Assembly (NCBI GenBank): GCA_028706795.1
Contig: JAQTVK010000082.1
Coordinates: forward strand, 1-5,058
Direction of reading: 5' to 3'
Origin: Candidatus Omnitrophota bacterium
Lineage (GTDB): Bacteria > Omnitrophota > Gorgyraeia > Pluralincolimonadales > Pluralincolimonadaceae
Length of the DNA: 5,058 nt
The notes beneath the pieces were generated by a model that saw only the letters and a list, made by a program, of their open reading frames with translations, made no database searches and was not told where the DNA came from. Below are positions 1 through 5,058 of this stretch, piece by piece (the stretch's first letter is position 1; each line of letters starts with the position of its first letter). The translations under genes were made by a program, and so were the position numbers.

Positions 1-506
1 GAGCGCTCAACAGCGTCCTGCCGAAGGATATAGCGATAAAGGAAGTGAAGGAGGTCCCGCAAAAATTCAATTCCAGGTTTGACGCGAAGTCAAAGCTCTA
101 CCGCTACACGATAATGAACGGCTTATCCCGCTCCGCGATATCCGGGAATTTCACGGTATACCTTCCTTATAAGCTTAATCTTGCGCTGATGAAAAAAGAG
201 GCGAAAGTCCTTGCAGGAAAGCATGACTTCAAATCTTTCCAGGCCGCTGATAGGGTCGAGCGCTCATCGGTTCGCACGATAAAGAGGCTTGATATAAAAA
301 AGAAGGGCGAGGCGATAATTATCGATGTCGAGGCAGACGGATTTTTGTATAATATGGTAAGGAACATCGCCGGGACGCTGATAGATATCGGCCGCGGCAG
401 GCTTCCGGCCGGGAGCATGGCCCGCATACTTAAAGCGAAGAACAGGAAGCTCGCAGGAGAGACGGCGCCGGCGAAGGGGTTATGTCTGGTGGAGGTCAAA
501 TACTAA
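1..506 (+). CDS. truA: tRNA pseudouridine synthase A, C-terminal part (5' end outside window)
   Basis: TruA converts uridines at positions 38-40 of the tRNA anticodon stem-loop to pseudouridine in the cytoplasm. The frame is open from base 3 to the TAA at 504-506, giving 167 residues; the family is about 250-270 residues long, so the N-terminal third lies upstream. The visible part begins with ALNSVLPKDIAI, the conserved stretch just after the catalytic-Asp motif, so the catalytic Asp itself is not in the window. It continues with RFDAKSKLYRYTI (containing the conserved active-site Tyr region), KHDFKSFQA, the strongly conserved MVRNIAGTLIDIGRG block and the typical terminal APAKGLCLVEV. The family identification is based on this order of motifs, which matches E. 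coli TruA. The internal GTG at 45 is in frame but is only an artefact start. The gene abuts the next one with no gap, so the two are almost certainly cotranscribed. Confidence 0.95.
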   Translation, partial: ALNSVLPKDIAIKEVKEVPQKFNSRFDAKSKLYRYTIMNGLSRSAISGNFTVYLPYKLNLALMKKEAKVLAGKHDFKSFQAADRVERSSVRTIKRLDIKKKGEAIIIDVEADGFLYNMVRNIAGTLIDIGRGRLPAGSMARILKAKNRKLAGETAPAKGLCLVEVKY

Positions 507-2078
507 ATGGCCCAAAAGGTCAGGCAGGCGTGGGGGACAAAATTAGGGATAATCATGGCTGTCGCCGGTTCGGCAGTCGGCCTCGGGAATTTCCTCAGGT
601 TCCCTGTTAAAGCGGCCAGTAACGGCGGCGGCGCATTCATGATCCCGTATTTCGTGGCGCTCCTATTATTGGGCATACCGCTCATGTGGATAGAGTGGTC
701 GCTCGGCCGTTACGGCGGCGGATTTGAGCACGGCACGGCACCGGGTATATTCCATTCGCTCCTGCAGAAAAACCGTTTCGTAAAATATTTCGGGATAATC
801 GGTATATTCGGGCCGCTCGTCATACTGATATATTACACCTACATCGAGTCGTGGACCCTCGCCTACAGTTTTTTTACTCTCACGGGTAAATACGCGGGCG
901 CCGCCGGACAGGCGCAGATGCAGTCGTTCCTCGGCGCGTTCCAGGGTTTGGAGAAAAATCAGTTCTTCAGTTCGCTTAAGACAGCTTATATATTCTTTTT
1001 GGTCACTTTTTTCTTGAATATAACAGTGATCTATTACGGTATAAGGGGGGGGATAGAAAAAGTCTGTAAATGGGCGATGCCTGCGCTGCTCATATGCGGC
1101 GTCCTGCTCGCGGCGAGGGTGATTACTTTAGGAGCCCCGAACCCCGCAATACCCGCCTGGAACTCGTTTAACGGCCTGGGGTTCCTGTGGAACCCGGACC
1201 TTTCGGCGCTTAAGGACCCAAAAGTATGGCTCGAGGCCGCCGGACAGATATTCTTCACGTTGAGCGTCGGGATAGGCGTCATACTTACCTACGCGAGCTA
1301 TTTAAAGAAGACTGATGACGTCACGTTGTCCGGGCTGACCGCGGTAAGCACGAACGAGTTTGCCGAAGTAATCCTCGGGGGAAGCATAGTGATCACCGCG
1401 GCGTTCGCTTTCTTCGGCCCGATAGGCGCGCAGGATGTGGCGAAGAGCGGCGCTTTTAACCTCGGGTTCGTGACAATGCCTTTAATATTCCAGGAACTCT
1501 CATTCGGCGCATTCTTCGGTTTCATCTGGTTCCTCATGCTATTCCTTGCCGGTATAACTTCGTCGGTATCCCTCGCCCAGCCTGCCGTGGCGTTCATGGA
1601 AGATGAATTCAACCTGACAAGGAAGAAGGCGGTAACGATATTGGGAGCCGTAGCTTTCGTTCTTTGCCAGCCGGTGATATTTTTCTTAAGCAGGGGAGTA
1701 CTCGACGAGCTCGATTTCTGGGGCGGGACGTTCTGCCTTGTCCTATTCGCGACTATCGAAACTATCCTGTTCACATGGGTATTCGGGATAGATAAGGCAT
1801 GGGAGGAGATGCACCACGGCGCAGAACTGCGTATCCCCCGTGTATACAAATTTGTAATGAGATATGTGACTCCGGTATTCCTGATAGTTATCCTCGGCTG
1901 GTACCTGGTGCATTCCGGCATGGATATGCTCCTAATGAAGAACGTAAGCCCGGAGAACAGGCCCTATATCTTCGGGACGAGGCTTATGCTGGCTGCCGTG
2001 CTGATAGGGCTGGCGGTGGCGGTAAAGGTTGCGTGGCGGGGAAAGAAAGCAGGCGCCAAAGGAGGACAAACGAAATGA
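507..2078 (+). CDS. LeuT-like sodium-dependent amino acid transporter (NSS/SLC6 family)
   Basis: This is a 523-residue inner-membrane Na+/amino acid symporter with the 12-TM LeuT fold; Aquifex LeuT is 519 residues. The ATG follows the truA stop directly and has GGAGGT at 491-496, about 10 nt upstream, inside truA. TM1 carries GLGNFLRFP (26-33) and TM2 ends in WIEWSLGRYGG. From alignment by eye to LeuT, the Na1 ligands are kept (A23, N28, T251, N283), as are the Na2 ligands (G21, V24, A348, T351, S352). The substrate carboxylate Tyr (Y110), gate Phe (F250) and gate pairs (R6/D366, R31/D403) are also kept. E287 matches LeuT E290, which predicts chloride independence. Pocket positions differ from LeuT: N21 is S22, V104 is I106, F259 is I256 and I359 is L356. 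The fold also keeps the FGIDKAWEEM and VPRIY-like LRIPRVYKFVMRY stretch before TM11. Substrate is likely a small or hydrophobic amino acid, but cannot be fixed from sequence. Confidence 0.95.
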   Translation: MAQKVRQAWGTKLGIIMAVAGSAVGLGNFLRFPVKAASNGGGAFMIPYFVALLLLGIPLMWIEWSLGRYGGGFEHGTAPGIFHSLLQKNRFVKYFGIIGIFGPLVILIYYTYIESWTLAYSFFTLTGKYAGAAGQAQMQSFLGAFQGLEKNQFFSSLKTAYIFFLVTFFLNITVIYYGIRGGIEKVCKWAMPALLICGVLLAARVITLGAPNPAIPAWNSFNGLGFLWNPDLSALKDPKVWLEAAGQIFFTLSVGIGVILTYASYLKKTDDVTLSGLTAVSTNEFAEVILGGSIVITAAFAFFGPIGAQDVAKSGAFNLGFVTMPLIFQELSFGAFFGFIWFLMLFLAGITSSVSLAQPAVAFMEDEFNLTRKKAVTILGAVAFVLCQPVIFFLSRGVLDELDFWGGTFCLVLFATIETILFTWVFGIDKAWEEMHHGAELRIPRVYKFVMRYVTPVFLIVILGWYLVHSGMDMLLMKNVSPENRPYIFGTRLMLAAVLIGLAVAVKVAWRGKKAGAKGGQTK

Positions 2079-2182
2079 ACCTCGGCGGCTGGACCTTTAT
2101 CATCCTTTCCTGGGGTTTTATTATTTGTCTTGCCATCTTCTGTTTCTATAAGGTTTTTTCCAAGAAAAGCGGCCTCGATTAA
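2075..2182 (+). CDS. 35-residue single-span membrane peptide, probable transporter accessory subunit
   Basis: The ORF has 35 codons and its ATG overlaps the transporter's TGA (ATGA, 2075-2078). GGAGGA at 2061-2066 lies 8 nt upstream, which decides this start. The product opens with MNLGGWTFII, has one hydrophobic span at about residues 5-27 with several aromatic and Cys residues, and ends with a short basic tail (KVFSKKSG). The positive-inside rule therefore places the C-terminus in the cytoplasm. Tiny one-span proteins encoded directly after sodium symporters are known (MetS with MetP in Corynebacterium, and other small symporter accessory proteins). I infer the same role here, assembly or activity of the NSS transporter, from position, coupling and topology. 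It lacks the C-terminal sequence I associate with classical MetS, so it may belong to a different small-protein family. Confidence 0.75.
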   Translation: MNLGGWTFIILSWGFIICLAIFCFYKVFSKKSGLD

Positions 2183-2201
2183 AAAAAATCTAAAATTACC
2201 T

Positions 2202-2229
2202 TTGCTTTCGGCAAGTATGCATGTATACT
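2202..2229 (+). promoter_or_regulatory. Sigma-70-type promoter for the mscS operon leader
   Basis: TTGCTT (2202-2207) and TATACT (2224-2229) are separated by 16 nt, a good match to housekeeping -35 and -10 elements, with a TG just before the -10. Transcription would start near 2236, giving a leader of about 110 nt before mscS. It is the best promoter candidate in the only intergenic gap. A short hairpin (TTGC/GCAA, 2202-2214) covers the -35 but has no U-run and is not a terminator. Activity is inferred, not shown. Confidence 0.6.
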
Positions 2230-2242
2230 ATTTAATAGTATA
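2224..2242 (+). repeat. Perfect 19-bp palindrome over the -10 box (possible operator)
   Basis: TATACTATTTAATAGTATA is a perfect inverted repeat with 9-bp arms around a single central T. It contains the -10 hexamer and reaches past the predicted transcription start. A further AGTAT at 2214-2218 repeats the half-site core, so the motif occurs as AGTAT, ATACT, AGTAT at 2214, 2225 and 2237, spaced 11 and 12 bp apart, about one helical turn. A dimeric repressor bound here would block the promoter. The AT-rich content means chance or a divergent second -10 box remains possible. No regulator gene is visible nearby. Confidence 0.45.
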
Positions 2243-2284
2243 AGGAAAGCGGTCCGGATATTTTCTTCCGGAGGTGCAGCGTGG

Positions 2285-2308
2285 ATGGTCGGGCCGCCAT
2301 CCGATTAA
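2285..2308 (+). CDS. Possible 7-codon leader peptide MVGPPSD
   Basis: An ATG at 2285 lies 9 nt after GGAGGT (2270-2275), a strong ribosome binding site that otherwise serves no annotated gene. The frame encodes MVGPPSD and stops with TAA at 2306-2308, exactly in the terminator loop (2306-2311). A ribosome finishing here would cover the terminator's 5' arm and favour readthrough, while one held at the start would cover the 5' arm of stem A. Two consecutive Pro codons could slow translation. The GGAGGT is partly inside hairpin 1. A GTG at 2281 with the same site (5 nt spacing) opens a different frame that runs into mscS; it looks less coherent. This peptide is an inference from geometry only. 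Confidence 0.3.
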   Translation: MVGPPSD

Positions 2309-2326
2309 ACGATCGGGTGGTTTTTT
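2297..2326 (+). terminator. Intrinsic terminator upstream of mscS
   Basis: CCATCCGAT (2297-2305) pairs with ATCGGGTGG (2312-2320) in a 9-bp stem with one G-U pair and the 6-nt loop TAAACG, followed directly by six T (2321-2326) and then GTTT. This is a textbook Rho-independent terminator. It also marks the 3' end of any transcript coming through from the truA-transporter operon, because no terminator is seen between 2183 and 2296. Its U-run ends about 8 nt before the mscS ribosome binding site. Confidence 0.8.
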
Positions 2327-2347
2327 GTTTCTTGGAAAGGACTGAAT

Positions 2348-3391
2348 ATGCAATTACCCCAAAACATTTCCCTTATTATTGTCCCATTATCGGTCTTCCT
2401 GGCCGTTTTTGCATTCGGCTATGTTTTGAGGGGGACGATCTTCAGGCGTTTGTCCCACTGGGCCGGAAAGACGAGGACGGATATTGACGACATAATAATA
2501 AATTCGTCGAGAGGCCCGTTCCTTATATGGTGCCTGATGCTGGGCATTTATCTTGGCCTTGAATCCTCTCAACTGCCGCAGGACTGGGTCCATATAGCCG
2601 GCAAGATACTTCTCGTCCTCGGCCTTATCTCCATTATGCTCGCGCTCGCGAATATATCGACGAGGGCCATAAAGAGCTATTCGTCCGTTATTGAATCCGC
2701 ACTGCCCGTGACCTCGCTCACCCAGAATATAAGCAGGATAGTTATATTCGGCGTCGGCATCCTGGTCATATTGAATACGATGGGGATATCAATTACCCCC
2801 ATTCTTGCCACGCTGGGCGTGGGTGGTCTCGCCGTTGCATTGGCGCTTCAGGATACCTTATCGAACCTTTTCGCGGGGTTCCATATAATCGCCGCCAGGC
2901 AGGTCAAGATAGGAGATTACATAAGGCTTGAATCGGGCGAGGAAGGGTATGTGACTGATATAAATTGGAGAACAACGCGGATAAGGATGCTCCCGAATAA
3001 CGTCGTCCTCGTGCCGAACGCGAAGCTTACGCAGGCCATCATCACTAATTATTACCTTCCCGATAAAGAAATGGCCGTCCTTGTCAATCTCGGGGTACAT
3101 TATGACAGCGACCTGAAAAAGGTAGAGAAGATAACCTGTGAGGTGGCGAAAGGGGTGATGGAAGAGGTACCGGGCGGCGTGCCTGGTTTCGATCCCTTTA
3201 TCCGGTATAACAGCTTCGGGGACTTCAGCATAGGGTTTACCGTAATCATGAGAGGGAAGGAATTCGTTGACCAGTATCTAATCAAGCATGAATTCGTCAA
3301 GAGATTGCACGAAAGATATGCGAAAGAAGGGATAATCATACCTTATCCTATCAGGGCCATAAACTACGGACAGGAGGGCGAGAAGAAATGA
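2348..3391 (+). CDS. MscS-family mechanosensitive channel
   Basis: A 347-residue small-conductance mechanosensitive channel of the inner membrane, which opens under membrane tension to release solutes on hypo-osmotic shock. The ATG has GGAAAGGA at 2334-2341, 6 nt upstream. Hydrophobic spans lie at about residues 8-28, 56-72, 84-103, 127-146 and 147-178, so there are about five spans against three in E. coli MscS (286 residues); the extra ones are N-terminal. The last is the pore helix, with ATLGVGGLAVALALQDTL. L161 and L165 match the E. coli gate leucines L105 and L109; A164 replaces G108 and D169 replaces the kink residue G113. The cytoplasmic beta domain follows with KIGDYIRL, GYVTDINWRTTRIR and VLVPNAKL, then an alpha/beta end with IIIPYPIRAI, typical of the family. 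D169 is common among MscS-like proteins with the LALQDTLSN form, so desensitisation may differ from E. coli. The gene overlaps the next by ATGA. Confidence 0.93.
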   Translation: MQLPQNISLIIVPLSVFLAVFAFGYVLRGTIFRRLSHWAGKTRTDIDDIIINSSRGPFLIWCLMLGIYLGLESSQLPQDWVHIAGKILLVLGLISIMLALANISTRAIKSYSSVIESALPVTSLTQNISRIVIFGVGILVILNTMGISITPILATLGVGGLAVALALQDTLSNLFAGFHIIAARQVKIGDYIRLESGEEGYVTDINWRTTRIRMLPNNVVLVPNAKLTQAIITNYYLPDKEMAVLVNLGVHYDSDLKKVEKITCEVAKGVMEEVPGGVPGFDPFIRYNSFGDFSIGFTVIMRGKEFVDQYLIKHEFVKRLHERYAKEGIIIPYPIRAINYGQEGEKK

Positions 3392-5058
3392 GACGGTTGT
3401 TGCTCTTCATCCTGCCTATCCTGATAATAGTCGCGCTCGTCCTTACGGTCTTCGGCATATTCCAGGCCAGGATCGAGGAAGAGAAGCTGATGGACGAGCT
3501 TACAAGGAAGGCCAAGGCCGTCGCCGAGAGCACGGAACTGTCGGCAAAATATATCTTCATGCACAACGACCTTTCTTCGGCAGCAAGGCTCGCGGAGAGC
3601 TTCCAGAAACGCGAAAGGCTGCAAGGGTGCGTGATATATGATAAAGACGGCAATGTCATCGCCATAACAAGCCGCATAGCCGATTGGAGGGAGAAGGGAA
3701 AGCCGTATCTTCAGGAGGTATTAAAGACCGGGACGGCTCGCGCTTCCATGGAACAATTCAAGGAATATTCGGTCTATAGTTACGTACAGCCTATTTCGGA
3801 TGACGAGGGCAATCTCCTTGGGATGGTGGAGATAATTTATGATACATCATACGTATTCTCGAGACTGACGGAATTATGGAAGAGCATAAGCGTGACACTT
3901 GTAACTCTTGTCGTCCTCATCGTCATCATAACCCTGGTCCTGCAGAGGCAGATCTTCATACTCCCCATCCTCCAGTTGACGGAATGGTTCCATCTCTTCC
4001 AGAAGGGCGAGACTGACGAACAGCACCCGATAACCAGGGAAAAAGGGGCCTTCGGTAAACTAGCCAGCGAGGTTGAGCAGGTCGCGTTGAGCCTCAGGAT
4101 AGCCCGCAAGACGATCGTGGACCGCGCACAGGTCCGGCTTGAAAAAGAAGAGTTGTGGACCGATGCGAAATTGAGGAACCTGGTCCTCGCGAAACTGGGC
4201 GAGAACTCGCTGGTCGTCGTGTCGAACAGGGAACCTTATATGCATGTAATAGATGATATTTCCGGAAAAGCGAAATGCATAAGGCCTGCCAGCGGCGTAG
4301 TCACCGCCATCGACCCGATATTGAGAGCATGCGGCGGGACGTGGGTGGCGCACGGCAGCGGTAAAGCCGACAGGAAATTCGTCAACTCAAAGAACAAGCT
4401 GGCCGTACCGCCGGAAGACAACAAATATATCTTAAAGAGGGTCTGGCTGTCAAAGGAGGAAGAGGAAGGTTATTATTACGGGTTCTCCAACGAGGGGCTC
4501 TGGCCGCTCTGCCATATCACCCATACGCGGCCTATCTTCAGGGAGACGGACTGGCAATGGTATAAGGAAGTGAACCAGAAATTTGCCGATGCGGTCGTTG
4601 AGGAGCTGCCGGACAAAAATCCGTTTGTCTTTATCCAGGACTATCATTTTACCCTTTTGCCACAGATGATAAAGGCGAAAAAACCTAACGCCACTATAGC
4701 CCTCTTTTGGCATATCCCGTGGCCGAATCCCGAGATATTCGCGACATGCCCTTACCAGAAAGAGATCCTTGACGGAATGCTGGCATGTCACCTTATAGGT
4801 TTCCACGTCCAGTTCCACTGCAATAATTTCCTCGACACGGCGAACAGGCTCTTGGAATCGCGGGTCGACACGGAAAAATTCAGCATCGTCCGCGAAGGGA
4901 AAGAGACGATGGTCCGGGCATTCCCCATAAGCGTGGACAATTTTATGGGCAGCTATTCCAAACAGGATTCGGAGGAGGCCAAAGAACTGACGGAAGAATT
5001 CGGCCTGAAGGATAAGATCGTGGCCGTGGGCGTCGAGAGGATAGACTATACGAAAGGT
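3388..5058 (+). CDS. Membrane-anchored sensor-like trehalose-6-phosphate synthase (GT20), 3' end outside window
   Basis: The start ATG overlaps the mscS stop (ATGA) with GGAGG at 3373-3377. The frame stays open for 557 codons to the window edge. The N-terminal half looks like a receptor: TM1 at residues 4-25, an extracytoplasmic region 26-163 with a Cache/PAS-like piece (GCVIYDKDGNVIAITSR at 80-96, then SYVQPISDDEGNLLGMVEII at 131-150), TM2 at about 166-186, a degenerate HAMP-like segment 190-240 and a helical linker to about 268. The GT20 domain begins at LVVVSNREP (275-283). By alignment to E. coli OtsA it keeps the glucose-6-phosphate residues R281, Y363 and W372 (E. coli R9, Y76, W85). 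It also keeps D418 and H420 in QDYH, H442 in FWHIPWPNPEIF, and R551 and K556 in GVERIDYTKG (E. coli R262, K267, UDP-glucose). The first Gly of the N-terminal GG loop is S302; the second remains G303. Expected reaction is UDP-glucose plus glucose-6-phosphate to trehalose-6-phosphate; a related acceptor such as glycerol-3-phosphate cannot be excluded. About 200 GT20 residues, and any phosphatase domain, lie downstream. Confidence 0.9.
   Translation, partial: MRRLLLFILPILIIVALVLTVFGIFQARIEEEKLMDELTRKAKAVAESTELSAKYIFMHNDLSSAARLAESFQKRERLQGCVIYDKDGNVIAITSRIADWREKGKPYLQEVLKTGTARASMEQFKEYSVYSYVQPISDDEGNLLGMVEIIYDTSYVFSRLTELWKSISVTLVTLVVLIVIITLVLQRQIFILPILQLTEWFHLFQKGETDEQHPITREKGAFGKLASEVEQVALSLRIARKTIVDRAQVRLEKEELWTDAKLRNLVLAKLGENSLVVVSNREPYMHVIDDISGKAKCIRPASGVVTAIDPILRACGGTWVAHGSGKADRKFVNSKNKLAVPPEDNKYILKRVWLSKEEEEGYYYGFSNEGLWPLCHITHTRPIFRETDWQWYKEVNQKFADAVVEELPDKNPFVFIQDYHFTLLPQMIKAKKPNATIALFWHIPWPNPEIFATCPYQKEILDGMLACHLIGFHVQFHCNNFLDTANRLLESRVDTEKFSIVREGKETMVRAFPISVDNFMGSYSKQDSEEAKELTEEFGLKDKIVAVGVERIDYTKG

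Larger units (their letters stand above)
2236..2347 (+). ncRNA. Structured leader with alternative hairpins (attenuator or riboswitch candidate)
   Basis: The leader between the predicted start and mscS can fold in competing ways. Hairpin 1 pairs TCCGGA 2253-2258 with TCCGGA 2267-2272. Stem A pairs GGATGG 2283-2288 with CCATCC 2297-2302. Stem B pairs GCGGTCCG 2249-2256 with CGGGCCGC 2290-2297, 8 bp with one G-U. The terminator stem pairs 2297-2305 with 2312-2320. Stem A uses the same 2297-2302 strand as the terminator and so acts as an antiterminator. Stem B competes with both hairpin 1 and stem A but barely touches the terminator. Hairpin 1 plus stem A is a plausible ON state, and stem B plus terminator an OFF state. 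I do not recognise a known riboswitch consensus. All pairings were found by eye, without energy calculation. Confidence 0.5.

Noticed and set aside
45..506. GTG at 45 as the start of a 153-residue protein
   Set aside because: The reading frame stays open to the left edge and the residues before it (ALNSVLPKDIAI) are conserved TruA sequence, so the gene starts outside the window.
1298..1921. 207-residue minus-strand frame
   Set aside because: It lies fully antisense to the conserved transporter gene; its composition is that of a shadow and it lacks an SD or recognisable motif.
1799..2182. 127-residue plus-strand frame ending at 2182
   Set aside because: Most of it overlaps the transporter in another frame with low-quality composition. 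Only the last 35 codons, from the ATG at 2075 with its own SD, are supported.
2183..2200. Terminator directly after the small membrane peptide gene
   Set aside because: There is an A-run on the plus strand but no GC-rich stem with a following T-run. The first credible terminator is at 2297-2326.
2249..2302. H-type pseudoknot combining stem A with loop pairing to 2250-2256
   Set aside because: Zero nucleotides would have to span seven base pairs between 2296 and 2297, which is not possible in full; the pairings are better treated as alternatives.
2281..2326. Fluoride riboswitch
   Set aside because: A GATGG followed by CCGCC and AAAC gives a passing resemblance, but the downstream CUGAUG-type strand and the required pseudoknot partner are missing, and the hairpin is explained by the terminator.
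2281..2487. 68-residue frame from GTG 2281 into mscS
   Set aside because: The SD spacing is possible, but the frame runs across the terminator and out of frame into mscS, with no family resemblance. The ATG at 2285 fits the leader geometry better.
4450..4818. 122-residue minus-strand frame
   Set aside because: It is antisense to well-conserved GT20 motifs (FSNEGLWP, QDYH, HIPWP), so it is a shadow.

Overview
The window reads as a dense all-plus-strand stretch of a bacterial chromosome of moderate GC content. ATA (Ile) and AGG (Arg) codons are frequent, genes overlap or abut, and strong GGAGG-type ribosome binding sites precede them. This resembles genomes of uncultured lineages such as Omnitrophota or of Deltaproteobacteria-like groups, but that placement is a weak impression from codon style, not a proof.

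Positions 1-2182 form one translationally coupled run. It holds the 3' end of truA (tRNA pseudouridine synthase A), then a 523-residue sodium-coupled amino acid transporter of the NSS/SLC6 family that is strikingly LeuT-like and starts on the base after the truA stop. Last comes a 35-residue single-span membrane peptide that overlaps the transporter by ATGA and is probably its small accessory subunit.

Positions 2183-2347 are the only intergenic region. It carries a sigma-70-type promoter whose -10 box lies inside a perfect 19-bp palindrome, then a leader of about 110 nt with mutually exclusive hairpins, a possible 7-codon leader peptide and a convincing intrinsic terminator. The terminator's U-run ends only about 8 nt before the next gene's ribosome binding site. 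There is no room for a promoter after it, so the downstream genes should be expressed only when the terminator is read through. This looks like an attenuator or riboswitch-type control element that I cannot assign to a known class.

Positions 2348-5058 hold a mscS-family mechanosensitive channel gene. It overlaps by ATGA a gene for an unusual trehalose-6-phosphate synthase (GT20/OtsA type) that runs off the window. The synthase domain is fused behind a membrane-anchored, sensor-like N-terminal half: TM, extracytoplasmic Cache/PAS-like region, TM, degenerate HAMP and coiled coil.

Together the second operon pairs a channel that releases solutes on hypo-osmotic shock with an enzyme that makes a compatible solute. 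The enzyme appears wired to an external sensor and the operon is controlled through a structured leader. The most noteworthy items are this leader and the receptor-like trehalose-6-phosphate synthase.
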